The notes: generated by a model from the letters alone, not told the origin. Positions 48,077 to 57,945 are shown, numbered from the stretch's first letter. The stretch: 64,000 nt of DNA from Agrobacterium larrymoorei (GCF_005145045.1 NZ_CP039694.1:186001-250000); one strand, 5' to 3'. Program-made: numbers and translations.

Positions 48077-48745
48077 TTACCTCCCGGCAAAGGGTCTGTT
48101 GAGGCGGCGTTCGACCATGTAGCCGAGGCCGGATGCAGTAAAGACGCAAAGCAGGTAGATCACGCAGATCGAGGCGAACATTTCGATTGCCCGGAAATCG
48201 TAGGCGATCCTGTCGACGGCGACGAAAGTGAGTTCCACCAGGCCGATTGCCTGCAGATAAGCGGAGTTCTTGATCGTGGCGACGATCGTGTTCATCGAAG
48301 ATGGCAGCGCGGCGCGCGCGGCCAGCGGCAGCACGATGAAAAGGCCGTAGTGCCATCGCTTGAGGCCAAGCGATGCCGACGCATCCTGCATTCCCCTGTC
48401 TACCGCCGCCAAACCTGCGCGGAAATTCTCGATCTGGAACGCACTGGCCCAGGCCGTCAGCGCGATCACGCCGGACCAGAATATGCTGAAACGCAAGCCG
48501 AGGCTGGGTAGACCATAGAATACGAAGAAGATTTGCACGAGGAATGGCGTGCCGCGAATGAACTCCACATATGCGGTGACCGTATATTCCAGTGCCTTCA
48601 CACCACTTGTCCTCATGATCGAGCCGATCACGCCGATGGTGCAGGACAGGAAGATCGCGATGAAACTGACGAGCAGCGTCATCCTGAGGCCGGAAATCAG
48701 ATCCGGCAAGGCTTCGAGAGTATAGGCAAAATTCATGGCCATCAT
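48077..48745 (-). CDS. Polar amino acid-type ABC permease
   Basis: 222 residues with the family signature NFRAGLAAVDRGMQDASASLGL near residue 110 and FIRGTPFLVQIFFVFYGLPS near residue 60. Partner of the permease at 47351. Starts 64 bases after the binding protein gene. The substrate is unknown; adjacency to the deglycase operon and LacI gene makes an opine possible. Confidence 0.85.
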   Translation of the reverse strand: MMAMNFAYTLEALPDLISGLRMTLLVSFIAIFLSCTIGVIGSIMRTSGVKALEYTVTAYVEFIRGTPFLVQIFFVFYGLPSLGLRFSIFWSGVIALTAWASAFQIENFRAGLAAVDRGMQDASASLGLKRWHYGLFIVLPLAARAALPSSMNTIVATIKNSAYLQAIGLVELTFVAVDRIAYDFRAIEMFASICVIYLLCVFTASGLGYMVERRLNRPFAGR

Positions 48746-48809
48746 CCGTGATCGCGTTCCAGTGATCGTCGGTCCTGGCAGCTATCGCGACCGGGACCTC
48801 ATCAGGCGT

Positions 48810-49655
48810 TCACTTCGCGGCTGGCGGGTCCGTTTCGAAGGACTTGATCATTTCCTGGGCGACGACCGGATCCTTGACATAGGTCGGAACCGTCTTCGAA
48901 TAAAACTTTTCGTCCTTCAGCTTTTTCAGGACGCCGTTGACGAAAGCCTTCAACTCATCTTCTCCCTTGCGGATGCCGACACCGTTGAAGCCAAGATCGA
49001 CCGGCTCCTCCAGAGTACGGAATTGAGGATAGCTGCTGGCGAGCGTCGCGATGGTGATGGCGTCGCCGACATAACCATCGGCACGACCCTGCTGAAGAGC
49101 CTGAAGATTATCGGCGTTAGTGTTGAGCTGAATAAATTTCAGCGTCGGGATGCGCTCCTTGAGCCACTTCAACTGCGAGCCGCCCTTGACGATGAGCATG
49201 GACTTTCCGCCGAGATCGGCAAGCTTCTGGACCTTGCTTTCCTTCGGGACGATGACGCGGCTGCTGCCCCAGTAATAGATATTCGAATAGTCGATGACCT
49301 GCTCGCGCGACGGTGTTTTGCCGAGTGTCGCGATGATGAGGTCGATCTTGCCGCCGGTCAGCGACGGGATGCGGGCATCGGTCGCAACGCAGCTCAATTC
49401 CGCCTTGTCGGCTGAACCGAAAGCGGCGATGCCGATTTGCTTGGCAATATCGATCTCGATGCCGGCCGGCTTGCCATCGGTGCCGGATGCGCCGAACGGC
49501 GGAGAGTCGCATTTTACGCCGATCCGGATCATGCCGGCGTCCTTGATCGCTTTTGGCAAGGACTGTGCGGATACTGGCGCGGCCTGAAGCATCAGGGCTG
49601 CGATGGCCCCGAGAGCTGCTGCGGTGCGCGAAATCATGCTGATGTTTTTGGTCAT
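48810..49655 (-). CDS. Periplasmic binding protein, polar amino acid family
   Basis: From the ATG at 49655 it has a signal peptide (MISRTAAALGAIAALMLQAA, then PVSAQ) and a mature start SLPKAIKDAGMIRIGVKCDS. SBP_bac_3 family blocks include GKPAGIEIDIAKQIGIAAFG, VIDYSNIYYWGSSRVIVPKE and VDLGFNGVGIRKGEDELKAF. About 281 residues. Ligand unknown. It is transcribed with the two downstream permeases. Confidence 0.87.
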   Translation of the reverse strand: MTKNISMISRTAAALGAIAALMLQAAPVSAQSLPKAIKDAGMIRIGVKCDSPPFGASGTDGKPAGIEIDIAKQIGIAAFGSADKAELSCVATDARIPSLTGGKIDLIIATLGKTPSREQVIDYSNIYYWGSSRVIVPKESKVQKLADLGGKSMLIVKGGSQLKWLKERIPTLKFIQLNTNADNLQALQQGRADGYVGDAITIATLASSYPQFRTLEEPVDLGFNGVGIRKGEDELKAFVNGVLKKLKDEKFYSKTVPTYVKDPVVAQEMIKSFETDPPAAK

Positions 49656-49758
49656 GGCTGCGGTTCCCTTTGTTTCATCGTTGTCGATCGAACGTTTCTC
49701 GTTCTTGTGTTTTTGCCGCACCTTTCCCCGGATGCAGAAAAACCTGTTGCCGACACGG

Positions 49759-49887
49759 CTAGTGCAAAATTTGCTTCAGGAAAGCTCTTGTCCGGCTTCC
49801 CTTCGGAGCACTGAAAAATTCCTCCGGAGATGCGATTTCGACGATCCGCCCCGCATCCATGAAGACGACCCGATCGGCAATCTGGCG
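49759..49887 (-). pseudogene. ABC transporter ATPase, C-terminal remnant
   Basis: 42 codons in the minus strand read RQIADRVVFMDAGRIVEIAS, continue with PEEFFSAPKG and TRAFLKQIL, and end at TAG (49759-49761). This is the usual end of a GlnQ/NocP-type ATPase, just after the H-loop. The rest is missing: the sequence to the right is an IS transposase remnant. The importer encoded at 47351-49655 has therefore lost its own ATPase and would need to borrow one. Confidence 0.8.
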
Positions 49888-49889
49888 GC

Positions 49890-50924
49890 AAGCGACGTTG
49901 CCCGTTCCGTCGGGTCGAGGATAAATATCACCTTGTCATAGCGTAGCGTCAGTGACTGGGACAGCGTGCGGACTTCCTTACGGCACATGGCGCCATCAAG
50001 GTTCTCATGGGTGGCGAGGGGACGATGCATGTCTTTCGGATTGCGGGGTGGCTTGCCGAAACGAGTATTGAAATCAGCAATGAATTCCGGAATGTAGTGG
50101 TTAGCAGCTTCTATCGTGTCGATACCGCGAAGCCGTAATTCCTTGACCAATCGATCCTGCAGGGTCTGGTTCGCACGTTCAACTCGACCCTTTGCCTGCG
50201 GGGTATTGGCGCAGATGATATCGATGTTCAGCTCATAAAGCGCGCGTCCGAACTGTGTCAGGCCACTGGTTCGATCCTTCTGAGAAGCGTGCGTAGAGCG
50301 AAACACGCCATGCTTGTCACTGTAGAATGCAAGCGGCTTACCCCATTGCTGCAAATAGGCTTTTGTCGCATGCAGATAATCGAAAGTGTTCTCAGATCCG
50401 GCAAAACGCAGATGCAGCAGATTGCCGGTGGCGTCATCGATGTAGACGAGAAGGGCGCATTTTGGCCCTCGGTTCTCGAACCACCAGTGATGCGATCCAT
50501 CGATCTGCACCAGCTCGCCAAAGCAATCGCGCCGGCCTCGGGGTTGAAAGACACGTTTCTTGCGTTCTCTCCGAGATATCCAGATGCCTGCCTCGGTCAT
50601 CCATTGGCGCAGCGTCTCCTTGCCGATCGCCAGTTGGTGCCGCTCAATCAGCTTCTCACGAGCCAAGGTTGGACCGAAATCGGCATACCGTTCTCTGACC
50701 AGATCGAGAACGGCGTTGCGAAGATCCTCGCTGTGACGCCGGTTGCTTGGTTGTTGACGTTTCTTAGAGATGAGACCGGGCATGCCATCGGTCTCATATG
50801 CATTTAACAGCCGATGCATTTGGCTTCGGCTGATGCAGAGCACGCCGGCGGCCTGGACGACACTCAGGCGCCGATCATGAATCTTCTGGATGACTTCGAG
50901 GCGATGCAATTCTTTCTGCGACAT
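49890..50924 (-). pseudogene. ISNCY-family transposase, 3'-truncated
   Basis: The ATG at 50924 begins MSQKELHRLEVIQKIHDRRL. A helix-turn-helix, then a DDE-type core with LVQIDGSHHWWFENRGPKCA, YSDKHGVFRS and ANTPQAKGRVERANQTLQDR are seen. Normal family ends follow with DKVIFILDPTER, after which about 80-100 residues are missing and the frame runs antisense into the ABC ATPase remnant. It is therefore joined to foreign sequence by a deletion, not by a clean insertion. Confidence 0.8.
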
Positions 50925-51075
50925 GGTGATCAAAAAGGACATGGCAACTCCGAACGCTCCTGAGCGAAGTCAGGCTGAACATCGTCGCATCCTTGCTCCC
51001 AACGTTGACATTGACCAGAGTCGTGCGAGGAGAGTGTCGCATTTCTATCTGGCCCAAGTGTCGCATTACTAAATA

Positions 51076-52191
51076 GCTGCTGGTTCCAGCTTGAATGCAA
51101 CGCTCCTTCGAAAGCTACAAGCATTGCCCTTCCAGAGCCAATAGATGTCTGCTGAACATCTCCTTTGGTGTTTGAAACCCCAGGCACTTGCGCGGCGTGT
51201 CATTCAGCCTGTCACATAAGGAGCGGATCTCCTGATTACTGACATCCAGCACGATCGTTTCGGACGGCAGGTATCGTCGAACACGCTTGTTTGTGTTCTC
51301 GACCGTGCCTTTCTGCCATGGAGCTTGCAGGTCGCAGAACCAGGCGGTCGTTCCCATGCCGTGCTCGAGCTCGCGCCATGATACGAACTCCAACCCTCGA
51401 TCGAATGTCAGACTTTGCCTGGCTTGGAAGGGCAGGGGTGCCAGGTGCCTGATCAACTGGTTCATGATCGGCTTCGAGCGCCGGTCATTGTTTCGAAACA
51501 GCAGAGTGTAACGGCTCTTGCGCTCCACGACGGTGGCGATGTTTGCGGCGCCACGCTCCTTTCTGAAGATCATCATATCCGCTTCCCAGTGACCAAATTC
51601 ACTGCGGGAGTTGATGACTTCAGGCCTGTTGCGAATGGCGCATTCCATTGGAAAGACAAGGCTTCTGGGTTTGCGTGCATATCTCGGCCGCCGCCTACGA
51701 TGTCGTTCAGGCAGGTGACGCGCCAGTTGCTGATCCTGGCCTTCCTGAGAATAGACATACTGGTACATTGTCTCATGGCTCAGACGGGTGGTTGCGCCAC
51801 TGGCAAGCCGCAGCCGACCAGAAATCTGTTCCGGTGACCAACCGTCCTTGAGCCGATCGATAACGGCGGCGTACAGACTGGGGTCGCGCAGCAGCTTGCG
51901 GTATTTGCGACGCCGGTCGCACGCCATCCTATGCGCTGTGACGTGCCAGTATCCTTCCGCAATCGGAACGTCGCGATCATGCCAGAAATTCCGCCGCAGC
52001 TCCCGGCAGATCGTTGAGCGGTCGCGGCGAAGGGCGCGCGCGATCTCAGCCTGACTGATCTTCTTCTCATGCATCCGTGCGATGATACGGCGTTCATCCA
52101 AACTCAACTCCACAAAAGAGCGGGCCATTCCATCCTCCTGAAACCATGGCCATTATGGCCTTCGTTGCATTTGAAAATGGAATCTGCCAGC
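51076..52191. mobile_element. IS30-family insertion sequence
   Basis: About 1.1 kb with one transposase gene. The ends are imperfect inverted repeats: GCTG...TTCCAG...GAATGCAACG at the left (51076-51102) and its inverted counterpart CGTTGCATTTGAAAATGGAA, ending TCTGCCAGC, at the right (52163-52191). It abuts the ISNCY remnant on the left and a broken outer-membrane gene on the right. Confidence 0.75.
51115..52128 (-). CDS. IS30-family transposase
   Basis: 337 residues, full length for the family. The N-terminal helix-turn-helix (LSLDERRIIARMHEKKISQA, then EIARALRRDRSTICRELRRN) is followed by a DDE domain with FGHWEADMMIF, ATVVERKSRYTLLFRNNDRR, LTFDRGLEFVSWRELE and GTVENTNKRVRRYLPSE, providing the catalytic D, D and E. 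No interruptions, so probably active. Confidence 0.92.
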   Translation of the reverse strand: MARSFVELSLDERRIIARMHEKKISQAEIARALRRDRSTICRELRRNFWHDRDVPIAEGYWHVTAHRMACDRRRKYRKLLRDPSLYAAVIDRLKDGWSPEQISGRLRLASGATTRLSHETMYQYVYSQEGQDQQLARHLPERHRRRRPRYARKPRSLVFPMECAIRNRPEVINSRSEFGHWEADMMIFRKERGAANIATVVERKSRYTLLFRNNDRRSKPIMNQLIRHLAPLPFQARQSLTFDRGLEFVSWRELEHGMGTTAWFCDLQAPWQKGTVENTNKRVRRYLPSETIVLDVSNQEIRSLCDRLNDTPRKCLGFQTPKEMFSRHLLALEGQCL

Positions 52192-52244
52192 CCTTACACA
52201 CCAAGATCGCATAATCTATCTTATGGAACTTTCGACAGACGTGG

Positions 52245-52542
52245 GCTCACTTGTTTTCGAAATTGTACTTGAAGTCGTTCTCGATACCATAAACGATATC
52301 GCCGGACTGGAAGTAGTAACCGGCATGAAGACCGGCCGAACCGCTGTCAAGCTCTTCGACCGAATCGAAGATGGTTGCCTGGTTCCAGGTATAGCCGCCC
52401 TGGCCGCCGAGGTAAAAGCCGGACCAGTCAAAACCGCATAAGCCTGATGTTCTAGCTGGGGGCTGGGCTACGCAAACGTTATGTCCGCCGCCGTGGAAGG
52501 AAGAGCCGCAGAAACGGCCAGAACGACTGTCTTGAAATGCAT
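52245..52542 (-). pseudogene. Outer-membrane beta-barrel protein, broken
   Basis: From an ATG at 52542 the minus strand gives a signal peptide (FKTVVLAVSAALPSTAADIT), then a TAG in place of Gln; a frameshift later the Omp25-like start of the barrel is seen (FDWSGFYLGGQGGYTWN, later SAGLHAGYYFQSGDIVYGIE, then NDFKYNFENK). It ends 55 bases from the IS30 element. A nonsense codon, a frameshift and a missing C-terminal barrel make it a relic. Confidence 0.75.
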
Positions 52543-52904
52543 TGGGATGCCTCGTGATCTGTTGGGAGGGAGGGGGCGTTCCGCTTGCGAAACCCCCTCG
52601 GAGCAAGACACTTTCTCCCGGATCAAGATTGCGTACTGTGTTATAAGATTAAATTATGTTTCGAACCTGTCTCGAAGGGCACGCGCGGCGTTGTCAAAGG
52701 CCTGCCTCAAGCGGAGCGGCATCAGCGCGGCGATGAGGACAAATCCGGTTTTTCCGAGCACCAGTCGATGGCCGCCATGCAGCCGCGGCGGGCTTCGCAA
52801 CGGTCGACCGCTTGCGATGAACGGCCGCGTGGAATAATGAAGGATGAATTGATTCCGTATTTGTCGAAGAAGGCAGGATTTCTGCTCGCTTCCTGATTCT
52901 GCTT
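52543..52904. other. Degenerate sequence between two pseudogenes
   Basis: 362 bases with short overlapping frames in all directions and no convincing protein. Given the efflux adaptor remnant that follows, it could be a decayed regulator, but no helix-turn-helix is visible, so I leave it unnamed. Confidence 0.35.
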
Positions 52905-53975
52905 CGCGATCGCGGGGTGCTCGGACGAACAGCAGACCAAAGCTCCCGCCAACTAAAGTCGCCATCATCGATGTGCAGGCGGAGATATTGCCGGTAGTCA
53001 TCGAGCTTCCCGGCTGGGTGGCGCCCATGGTTACGGACGATGTCCGCCCCCGCGTTACCGGCTTGATCCTCAAGCGGATTTTCGAACAGGGCTCGACGGT
53101 TCGCGAGGGCGATGTTCTCTATCTCATCGACCCTGCTCCATTCCGCGCCAAACTGGCCTCCTACAGGCAACGCTGGATGCGGCACTGGCCGCTCAGACGC
53201 TTGCCAGGCAGAAAGCGGATCGGCAGACGCAATTGCTGCAGGGCGGCGTTGCCAGCCGGGAGACGACCGAAAGCGCCGTCGCGCAACTGGCGCAGGCCAA
53301 TGCCGATGTCGAACGAGCGCGGCCGATTTGAGCACCGCGCAGCTCGAGCTGCAATATACCGAAATCCGCGCGCCGATCTCGGGGAGGATCGGCTGCGCAC
53401 TGGTGACGGAAGGCGCTTTTGGTAAGCCAGACATCCGATGTTCTGGCAACAATAAATTGACCCATCTATGCCGACTTCACCCGGCCGGCAGACATCCTCA
53501 TTGCCCTCAAGAATGCGGTGGGCAACGGAAGACTGAAGGCGGATGAAACAGGCAGTGCTCTTCTCAAGCTCGCATCGGCAGAAGGTCAATCCTGTCCGCA
53601 TAACGGCAAGCTGCTGTTTTCGGAGGCGGTCGTCAATGCAGCGACCGGACAGATCATCCTGAGAGCGGCGTTTCCCAATCCCGAGACAAACCTTCTCCCC
53701 GGCATGGATGTCAGGGCGAGAATGAAGCAGGCCTCGATGGAAGGCGCATTCGCCGTACCCCAGCAGGCGGTGCAACGCGACAATGCCGGGAAATCGCAAC
53801 TCTATCTGGTTGGGCAGGACGACAAGGTTGAGGTTCGCAGTGTCCATCTCGGCTGGCTTCTCGATGGTCGCATGATGGCGTTGAAGCGCAGTGGACCGTC
53901 GGAAAGCGCTCCGACCGCCATGATCGTCCATTTGTCGCCGACACGGTCGAGAATCTGGCCAAGCAGTCTGCACTT
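52905..53975 (+). pseudogene. RND efflux membrane-fusion protein (HlyD/AcrA type), decayed
   Basis: Pieces of a periplasmic adaptor in changing frames: a lipobox-like GCSDEQQTKAPAN near 52916, then VAIIDVQAEILPVVIELPGW, VRPRVTGLILKRIFEQGSTV and GDVLYLIDPAPFRAKLA; in the next frame LARQKADRQTQLLQGGVASR and RADLSTAQLELQYTEIRAPI; and lastly VVNAATGQIILRAAFPNPET with LLPGMDVRARM and AVPQQAVQRD. At least three frameshifts and no intact partner pump nearby. Non-functional. Confidence 0.8.
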
Positions 53976-54107
53976 TGCGTGTTGCTAATCGTCGAGCGTA
54001 TCGCGTTCCTTCGTCATCGCCGGCATGTAGACCCTTCCACGCACATAAAGGTGCGTGACGCACCGTTTTGTACATTCTTACGCGTTGCGGTGGGAACATA
54101 TACAACA

Positions 54108-55001
54108 TTGGGAACAGCTTGTGCGTTAAATCAAACAAAGAGGCCAACAATTAAAATCGGCGTCAGCGGTGCTTCCGGGCATCTCGGCAAGACAGTGATC
54201 GCGGAATTGCTCCAGCGAGGCGGCGGACATGAGGTCTTCGCGATCTCGCGAACGCCGGAAGGAGCTCCGGATGGCGTCCAGCAGCGACCTGGGAATTACG
54301 ATCAGCCCGACGGACTTCCCGACGCCTATGCAGGGCCGGACCGGTTGCTGCTGATCCCCTCGGCCGACCTGGAGCCGGGCAAGCGCGCGGTGCAACTGGT
54401 TGCCGCTATCGATGCTGCGAGGAAGTCTAGCGTACCCCACATCGTCCTGATGTCAGCTGCGGGAACGAAGCGGGCCGACGATGCCGAACTGGGCTCGGGG
54501 TACTGGAAGGGTGAGCAGCATCTGATCGCCAAAGCGCCCATGTGGACGATCCTGCGCATGAGTTATTACGCCGAGGCCCTGGCCGACGAGGCACGGGCGT
54601 CCCTTGGCAGCGGCGTGCTGACCGGCCTTGCCGAGAACAGGGTTTCCTTCGTCTCGCGCGACGATGTCGCCGCGACTGCTGCGGGCATTCTCCTGAGCGA
54701 GGGACACGACGGCGCGATTTACCACGCGACAGGAGAACAGCGCCTCTCGGGCGCTGAGCGTGCGGCGCTCATCGCCGACATCATAGGCCGCCCCCTCACC
54801 TTCCTCGTTCTGCCAGAGGAGCAACTGCATTCGGGCCTGTCGCAGGCTGGATTGCCCCAGGCGGTGGTGAATGCCGTCATCGATATCCAGAAAAGCTTCA
54901 TCCGCGGCGCATTCGACATTGTCACCGGAGATGTCGAACGACTCTCCGGCCGTCCGCCCAAGGCTCTGCGGCAGGTCCTTGCCGCCCTACTTCTCTCGTA
55001 A
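54108..55001 (+). CDS. NmrA-like NAD(P)-binding protein (quinone oxidoreductase type)
   Basis: Short-chain-fold protein with the dinucleotide motif IKIGVSGASGHLGKTVIAEL and later YWKGEQHLIAKAPMWTILRM, resembling QorB/NmrA-type NAD(P)H-quinone oxidoreductases. The family normally starts right before TIKIGVSG (54147), yet no ATG is found there; in-frame TTG (54108), GTG (54090) and an ATG at 53979 are alternatives, so the start is unresolved. The product is about 290 residues. It is followed 14 bases later by a DoxX-like gene. Confidence 0.75.
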   Translation: MGTACALNQTKRPTIKIGVSGASGHLGKTVIAELLQRGGGHEVFAISRTPEGAPDGVQQRPGNYDQPDGLPDAYAGPDRLLLIPSADLEPGKRAVQLVAAIDAARKSSVPHIVLMSAAGTKRADDAELGSGYWKGEQHLIAKAPMWTILRMSYYAEALADEARASLGSGVLTGLAENRVSFVSRDDVAATAAGILLSEGHDGAIYHATGEQRLSGAERAALIADIIGRPLTFLVLPEEQLHSGLSQAGLPQAVVNAVIDIQKSFIRGAFDIVTGDVERLSGRPPKALRQVLAALLLS

Positions 55002-55015
55002 ATAGGAAATCACCA

Positions 55016-55414
55016 ATGAAGCTGAAATGGATTTACTGGGTCGCCACAGGCCTGTTGTCTCTCATCTATCTGGCCGGCGGCGCCTATTATCTTTCCGACC
55101 TCGCCGGCGTGCAGCGCATCTTCCCGACACTCGGCTACCCGCCATATCTCGTGCCAATACTGGCTGTATTGAAGCCGCTTGCTGCGGTGACGATCCTTTG
55201 GCGGTTCAATGTCGCTCTGTCTGACCTTGCCTATGCGGGAATGTTCTATCACCTGCTGCTGGCGATTTCCGCACATCTCAATGCTGGCGACTACGGCTTC
55301 GCGCCAGCTTTAATCGGGTTGACCGCCTTGCTTGTCTCGTTTGCCACGCAGAACGCCGCGCGACGCAAGCCCTCGCCTTATGGTCAACTCTTTAAGGTAG
55401 CCGAACCCGCGTGA
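55016..55414 (+). CDS. DoxX-family membrane protein
   Basis: 132 residues with four membrane helices. The start (LKWIYWVATGLLSLIYLAGG), central LVPILAVLKPLAAVTILWRF, LSDLAYAGMFYHLLLAISAH and C-terminal FATQNAARRKPSPYG are typical of DoxX-like proteins often found beside oxidoreductases. It has AGGAAA upstream. It is a close relative of the protein at 55979. Confidence 0.85.
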   Translation: MKLKWIYWVATGLLSLIYLAGGAYYLSDLAGVQRIFPTLGYPPYLVPILAVLKPLAAVTILWRFNVALSDLAYAGMFYHLLLAISAHLNAGDYGFAPALIGLTALLVSFATQNAARRKPSPYGQLFKVAEPA

Positions 55415-55422
55415 GGATAAGA

Positions 55423-55445
55423 CCGTCCGGCCTAATGCCGGACGG
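55423..55445. terminator. Hairpin between convergent genes
   Basis: A perfect 9-bp stem, CCGTCCGGC and GCCGGACGG with a 5-base loop, lies between the 3' ends of the DoxX-like and HxlR-like genes. A T-rich stretch follows only loosely on the plus strand, so it is a probable bidirectional terminator. Confidence 0.6.
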
Positions 55446-55450
55446 CTCCG

Positions 55451-55810
55451 TCAATCTTTTGCCTTGCGGTTTCTTGGCTTTGGTGGGGACTGCCTGCCAT
55501 ATTCATTCCACCACGCGGTGAGCGCTTCCATGGTGGGGCCGAGCCCCCGCGCTTTGTCGGTCATTGCATACTCGACGCGCGGCGGCACCTCGGCGAACAC
55601 CGTTCGGGCCACTAGTCCATCGGCCTCGAGCTCACGAAGCTGAGCCGTCAGCATATGCTGCGTGATGCCGGGGATGCCCTTGCGCAATTCGCCGAAGCGA
55701 TGGGTACGCTGATGCAGCAGCCACATGATCTCCAGCTTCCATTTGCCCGACAGCATATCGAAGGCGCGGCGCATCTCGTCCTGCATCGTGAAGTCGTCAC
55801 ATTTTCCCAT
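55451..55810 (-). CDS. HxlR-family regulator
   Basis: 119 residues with the HxlR winged-helix layout: AFDMLSGKWKLEIMWLLHQR, FGELRKGIPGITQHMLTAQL, and a C-terminal RVEYAMTDKARGLGPTMEAL, then WWNEYGR. These regulators often sense electrophiles and control neighbouring oxidoreductases, which fits its position amid NmrA, DoxX and SDR genes. It is divergent from the second DoxX gene. Confidence 0.9.
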   Translation of the reverse strand: MGKCDDFTMQDEMRRAFDMLSGKWKLEIMWLLHQRTHRFGELRKGIPGITQHMLTAQLRELEADGLVARTVFAEVPPRVEYAMTDKARGLGPTMEALTAWWNEYGRQSPPKPRNRKAKD

Positions 55811-55978
55811 TGGTCTTATTTTCCATACTTACTGTCGAAAATTCATACTACTTGCGCTTTTCCGTTCAATATCCAAATTGTGGTACAGGTTCTCGGCTGC
55901 GATGCCAATGAGGACATGAAGGAAAACAGCGAAATCGGCCGACGTCTCATCGGAGGCGCGACGCCCACGGGAATAGTC

Positions 55979-56389
55979 ATGACAGCAACCGTCATCTACT
56001 GGGTCAGCACAGCACTGCTTTCGCTGCTCTATCTAAGTTCCGCGTTTCTCTATTTGACTAAAGGAGCCTGGGTTCGGCAAACCCTTGCCGAGCTGAACTA
56101 TCCGGCTCCCTATCTCCTGCCTCTCATGATCGGGGTGAAGGTTCTCGGGCCACTCGCAATCCTGTCGCGGGTCAGCGTGCCGCTGAGCGATCTGGCTTAT
56201 GCAGGCACCTTCTTCCATCTGATCCTATCGGGATCGGCGCATCTGGGCGTTCGCAAGCCTGCTGGTGCGCTGCCTGCCGTGATCGGCCTCGCATTGCTCG
56301 CCGCTTCCTTTGCCACGCAGAATGCCGCTCGCGATGTGCCGTCGCCTTACGGTCTGGTCGCGGCAACCCAACAGACAAGTCTCAACTGA
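55979..56389 (+). CDS. DoxX-family membrane protein
   Basis: 136 residues from the ATG at 55979, aligning with the paralogue at 55016 (VIYWVSTALLSLLYLSSAFL; LLPLMIGVKVLGPLAILSRV; LSDLAYAGTFFHLILSGSAH; FATQNAARDVPSPYG). Four membrane helices. An earlier ATG at about 55916 would add a hydrophilic leader absent from the paralogue. An SDR gene follows 12 bases later. Confidence 0.85.
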   Translation: MTATVIYWVSTALLSLLYLSSAFLYLTKGAWVRQTLAELNYPAPYLLPLMIGVKVLGPLAILSRVSVPLSDLAYAGTFFHLILSGSAHLGVRKPAGALPAVIGLALLAASFATQNAARDVPSPYGLVAATQQTSLN

Positions 56390-56401
56390 GGAGAAAACAC
56401 C

Positions 56402-57144
56402 ATGGCAAGACTTGAAGGAAAAATCGCACTCGTCACCGGCGCCAGTCGGGGCATCGGCCGCGCGACCGCGAAGCTGTTTGCAGCCGAAGGCGCAAAGGTC
56501 GGCGTACTGTCGCGCACCCTGGCCAACGTTGAAGCCGTCGTAGCCGAAATCAAGGCCGCCGGCGGCACGGCGCTCGCGGTTCCAGCCGATCTCGGCAATG
56601 CCGATGACATCAACGCAGTGGTAAAAAAGGTGGTCGACGCCTATGGTGGTCTCGACATTCTCGTGAACAACGCCTTCGATCCTACCGTTGCCTACGCGTC
56701 CGTGCTCGACCTCCCGGTGGAACAGTTCCAGCGCAATCTCGACATCGGCCCGATCGCTTATCTGCGCGCCATGCAGGCGGCCTATCCGCATCTGAAAGTG
56801 AGCGGGGATGGTCGTGTCATTAACTTCGGCTCCCTGGCCGGCGTGTCGGGACTGGCAGGCATGGCTCCCTACAACATGGCCAAGGAGGCGGTGCGGGCGC
56901 TCACGAGAACGGCCGCCCGCGAATGGGGGGGGACAAGATCACCGTCAACAATGTCCTGCCGGTGGCTGAGACTTGGGACCCGAAGTCGATGTCCCGCCGC
57001 CGACCAATCCACTCGGCCGTTACGGATCGCCGGAGGAAGACATCGCGCCCGTGGTGCTGTTCCTGGCGAGCAAGGACGCCCAGTTCCTGACCGGCTACTC
57101 GCTCACGCCCGATGGTGGGTCGATCATCGACAGTGCCCGCTGAG
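56402..57144 (+). pseudogene. Short-chain dehydrogenase with two frameshifts
   Basis: SDR with intact N-terminal two thirds: IALVTGASRGIGRATAKLFA, LDILVNNAFDPTV, NFGSLAGVSG and the YNMAKEAV catalytic Tyr/Lys. At a G-run near 56924-56932 the frame shifts; [20 protein letters not shown] continues in another frame, and near 57000 it shifts again to [20 protein letters not shown] and [13 protein letters not shown], ending at 57144. Both shifts occur in homopolymer or GC-repeat runs, so sequencing error is possible. Confidence 0.75.
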
Positions 57145-57222
57145 CTACCCGAGTGGTCCTCGCAAGTGAGCGCATGCGAGGGCGGGGGCCGCTCCCTGTC
57201 CGAAGAAACAAGGAAACAGACC

Positions 57223-57621
57223 ATGAAAATACACGCTGTCACCATCGACACTGCGAATCCGCAGAAACTGGCCGCCTGGTGGTCGCAAGCTCTCGGTATC
57301 GCGGTCGCCAACGATTTTGGCATGATCGTTCAACTGGCGGCGTCTCCTGATGTCCCCCCGTTCCAGTTCCAGAAGGTCGGAGACGTGCCGACGCAGCGCA
57401 ACCGCGTCCATGTCGATCTCAGGACATCTGATCTCGACGGTGAGACCGAACGGCTGGTTCAGCTCGGCGCGACGGTCGTGCAGAAGTTCGAACTGCCGCA
57501 GATCCGCTATACGACGCTGAGCGATCCGGACGGCAACAAATTCGATCTCGTGCAGGAAAAATTTCGCGGTGCGGGGGCAGTGAACCCGTCGCGCTGGCTT
57601 CAGGAAGGATGCGAAACATGA
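57223..57621 (+). CDS. VOC (glyoxalase/bleomycin-resistance) family protein
   Basis: 132 residues from the ATG at 57223, preceded by AAGGAAAC. The VOC start AVTIDTANPQKLAAWWSQAL, central NRVHVDLRTSDLDGETERLV and C-terminal TTLSDPDGNKFDLVQE are characteristic, with the His and Glu/Asp positions of the metal site only partly kept. Substrate unknown. Its stop overlaps the next start (ATGA). Confidence 0.85.
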   Translation: MKIHAVTIDTANPQKLAAWWSQALGIAVANDFGMIVQLAASPDVPPFQFQKVGDVPTQRNRVHVDLRTSDLDGETERLVQLGATVVQKFELPQIRYTTLSDPDGNKFDLVQEKFRGAGAVNPSRWLQEGCET

Positions 57622-57945
57622 ACGTCACCCTCTTCGGCCCGACCGGCAAAACCGGTCCCTATCTGATCGATGAAGCGTTGAAGCGCGGCTTCGAGGTGAC
57701 GGTGTTTGCCCGCTCTTCGACACCTTTCCAGGACGACAGGGTTCATGTGGTACGGGGAGATCTCTCGGATAGTGCGGTCCTGCGCGAGGCTGTTCGCGGC
57801 GCCGATGCCGTGCTGTCGGCGCTCGGCCCGTCGAAAACCCCGCACCCAAGACACCTGCCGATCACCCGGGCGACACAGGCCGTCATCTCCGCGATGAAGG
57901 AGGAGAATGTCACACGGCTGATCGCCATCTCCACCGGCACGCGGA
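57618..57945 (+). pseudogene. NAD(P)-binding NmrA-like protein, 3'-truncated
   Basis: MNVTLFGPTGKTGPYLIDEA, VVRGDLSDSAVLREAVRGAD and NVTRLIAISTGT give a normal NAD(P)-binding start. At about 57945 the matching sequence stops, and the frame runs antisense through the end of the LLM-family gene. The family is normally about 210 residues, so about half is lost at a deletion junction. Confidence 0.8.

Noticed and set aside
52654..52900. Possible TetR remnant before the efflux adaptor pseudogene
   Set aside because: No helix-turn-helix or consistent frame could be reconstructed.
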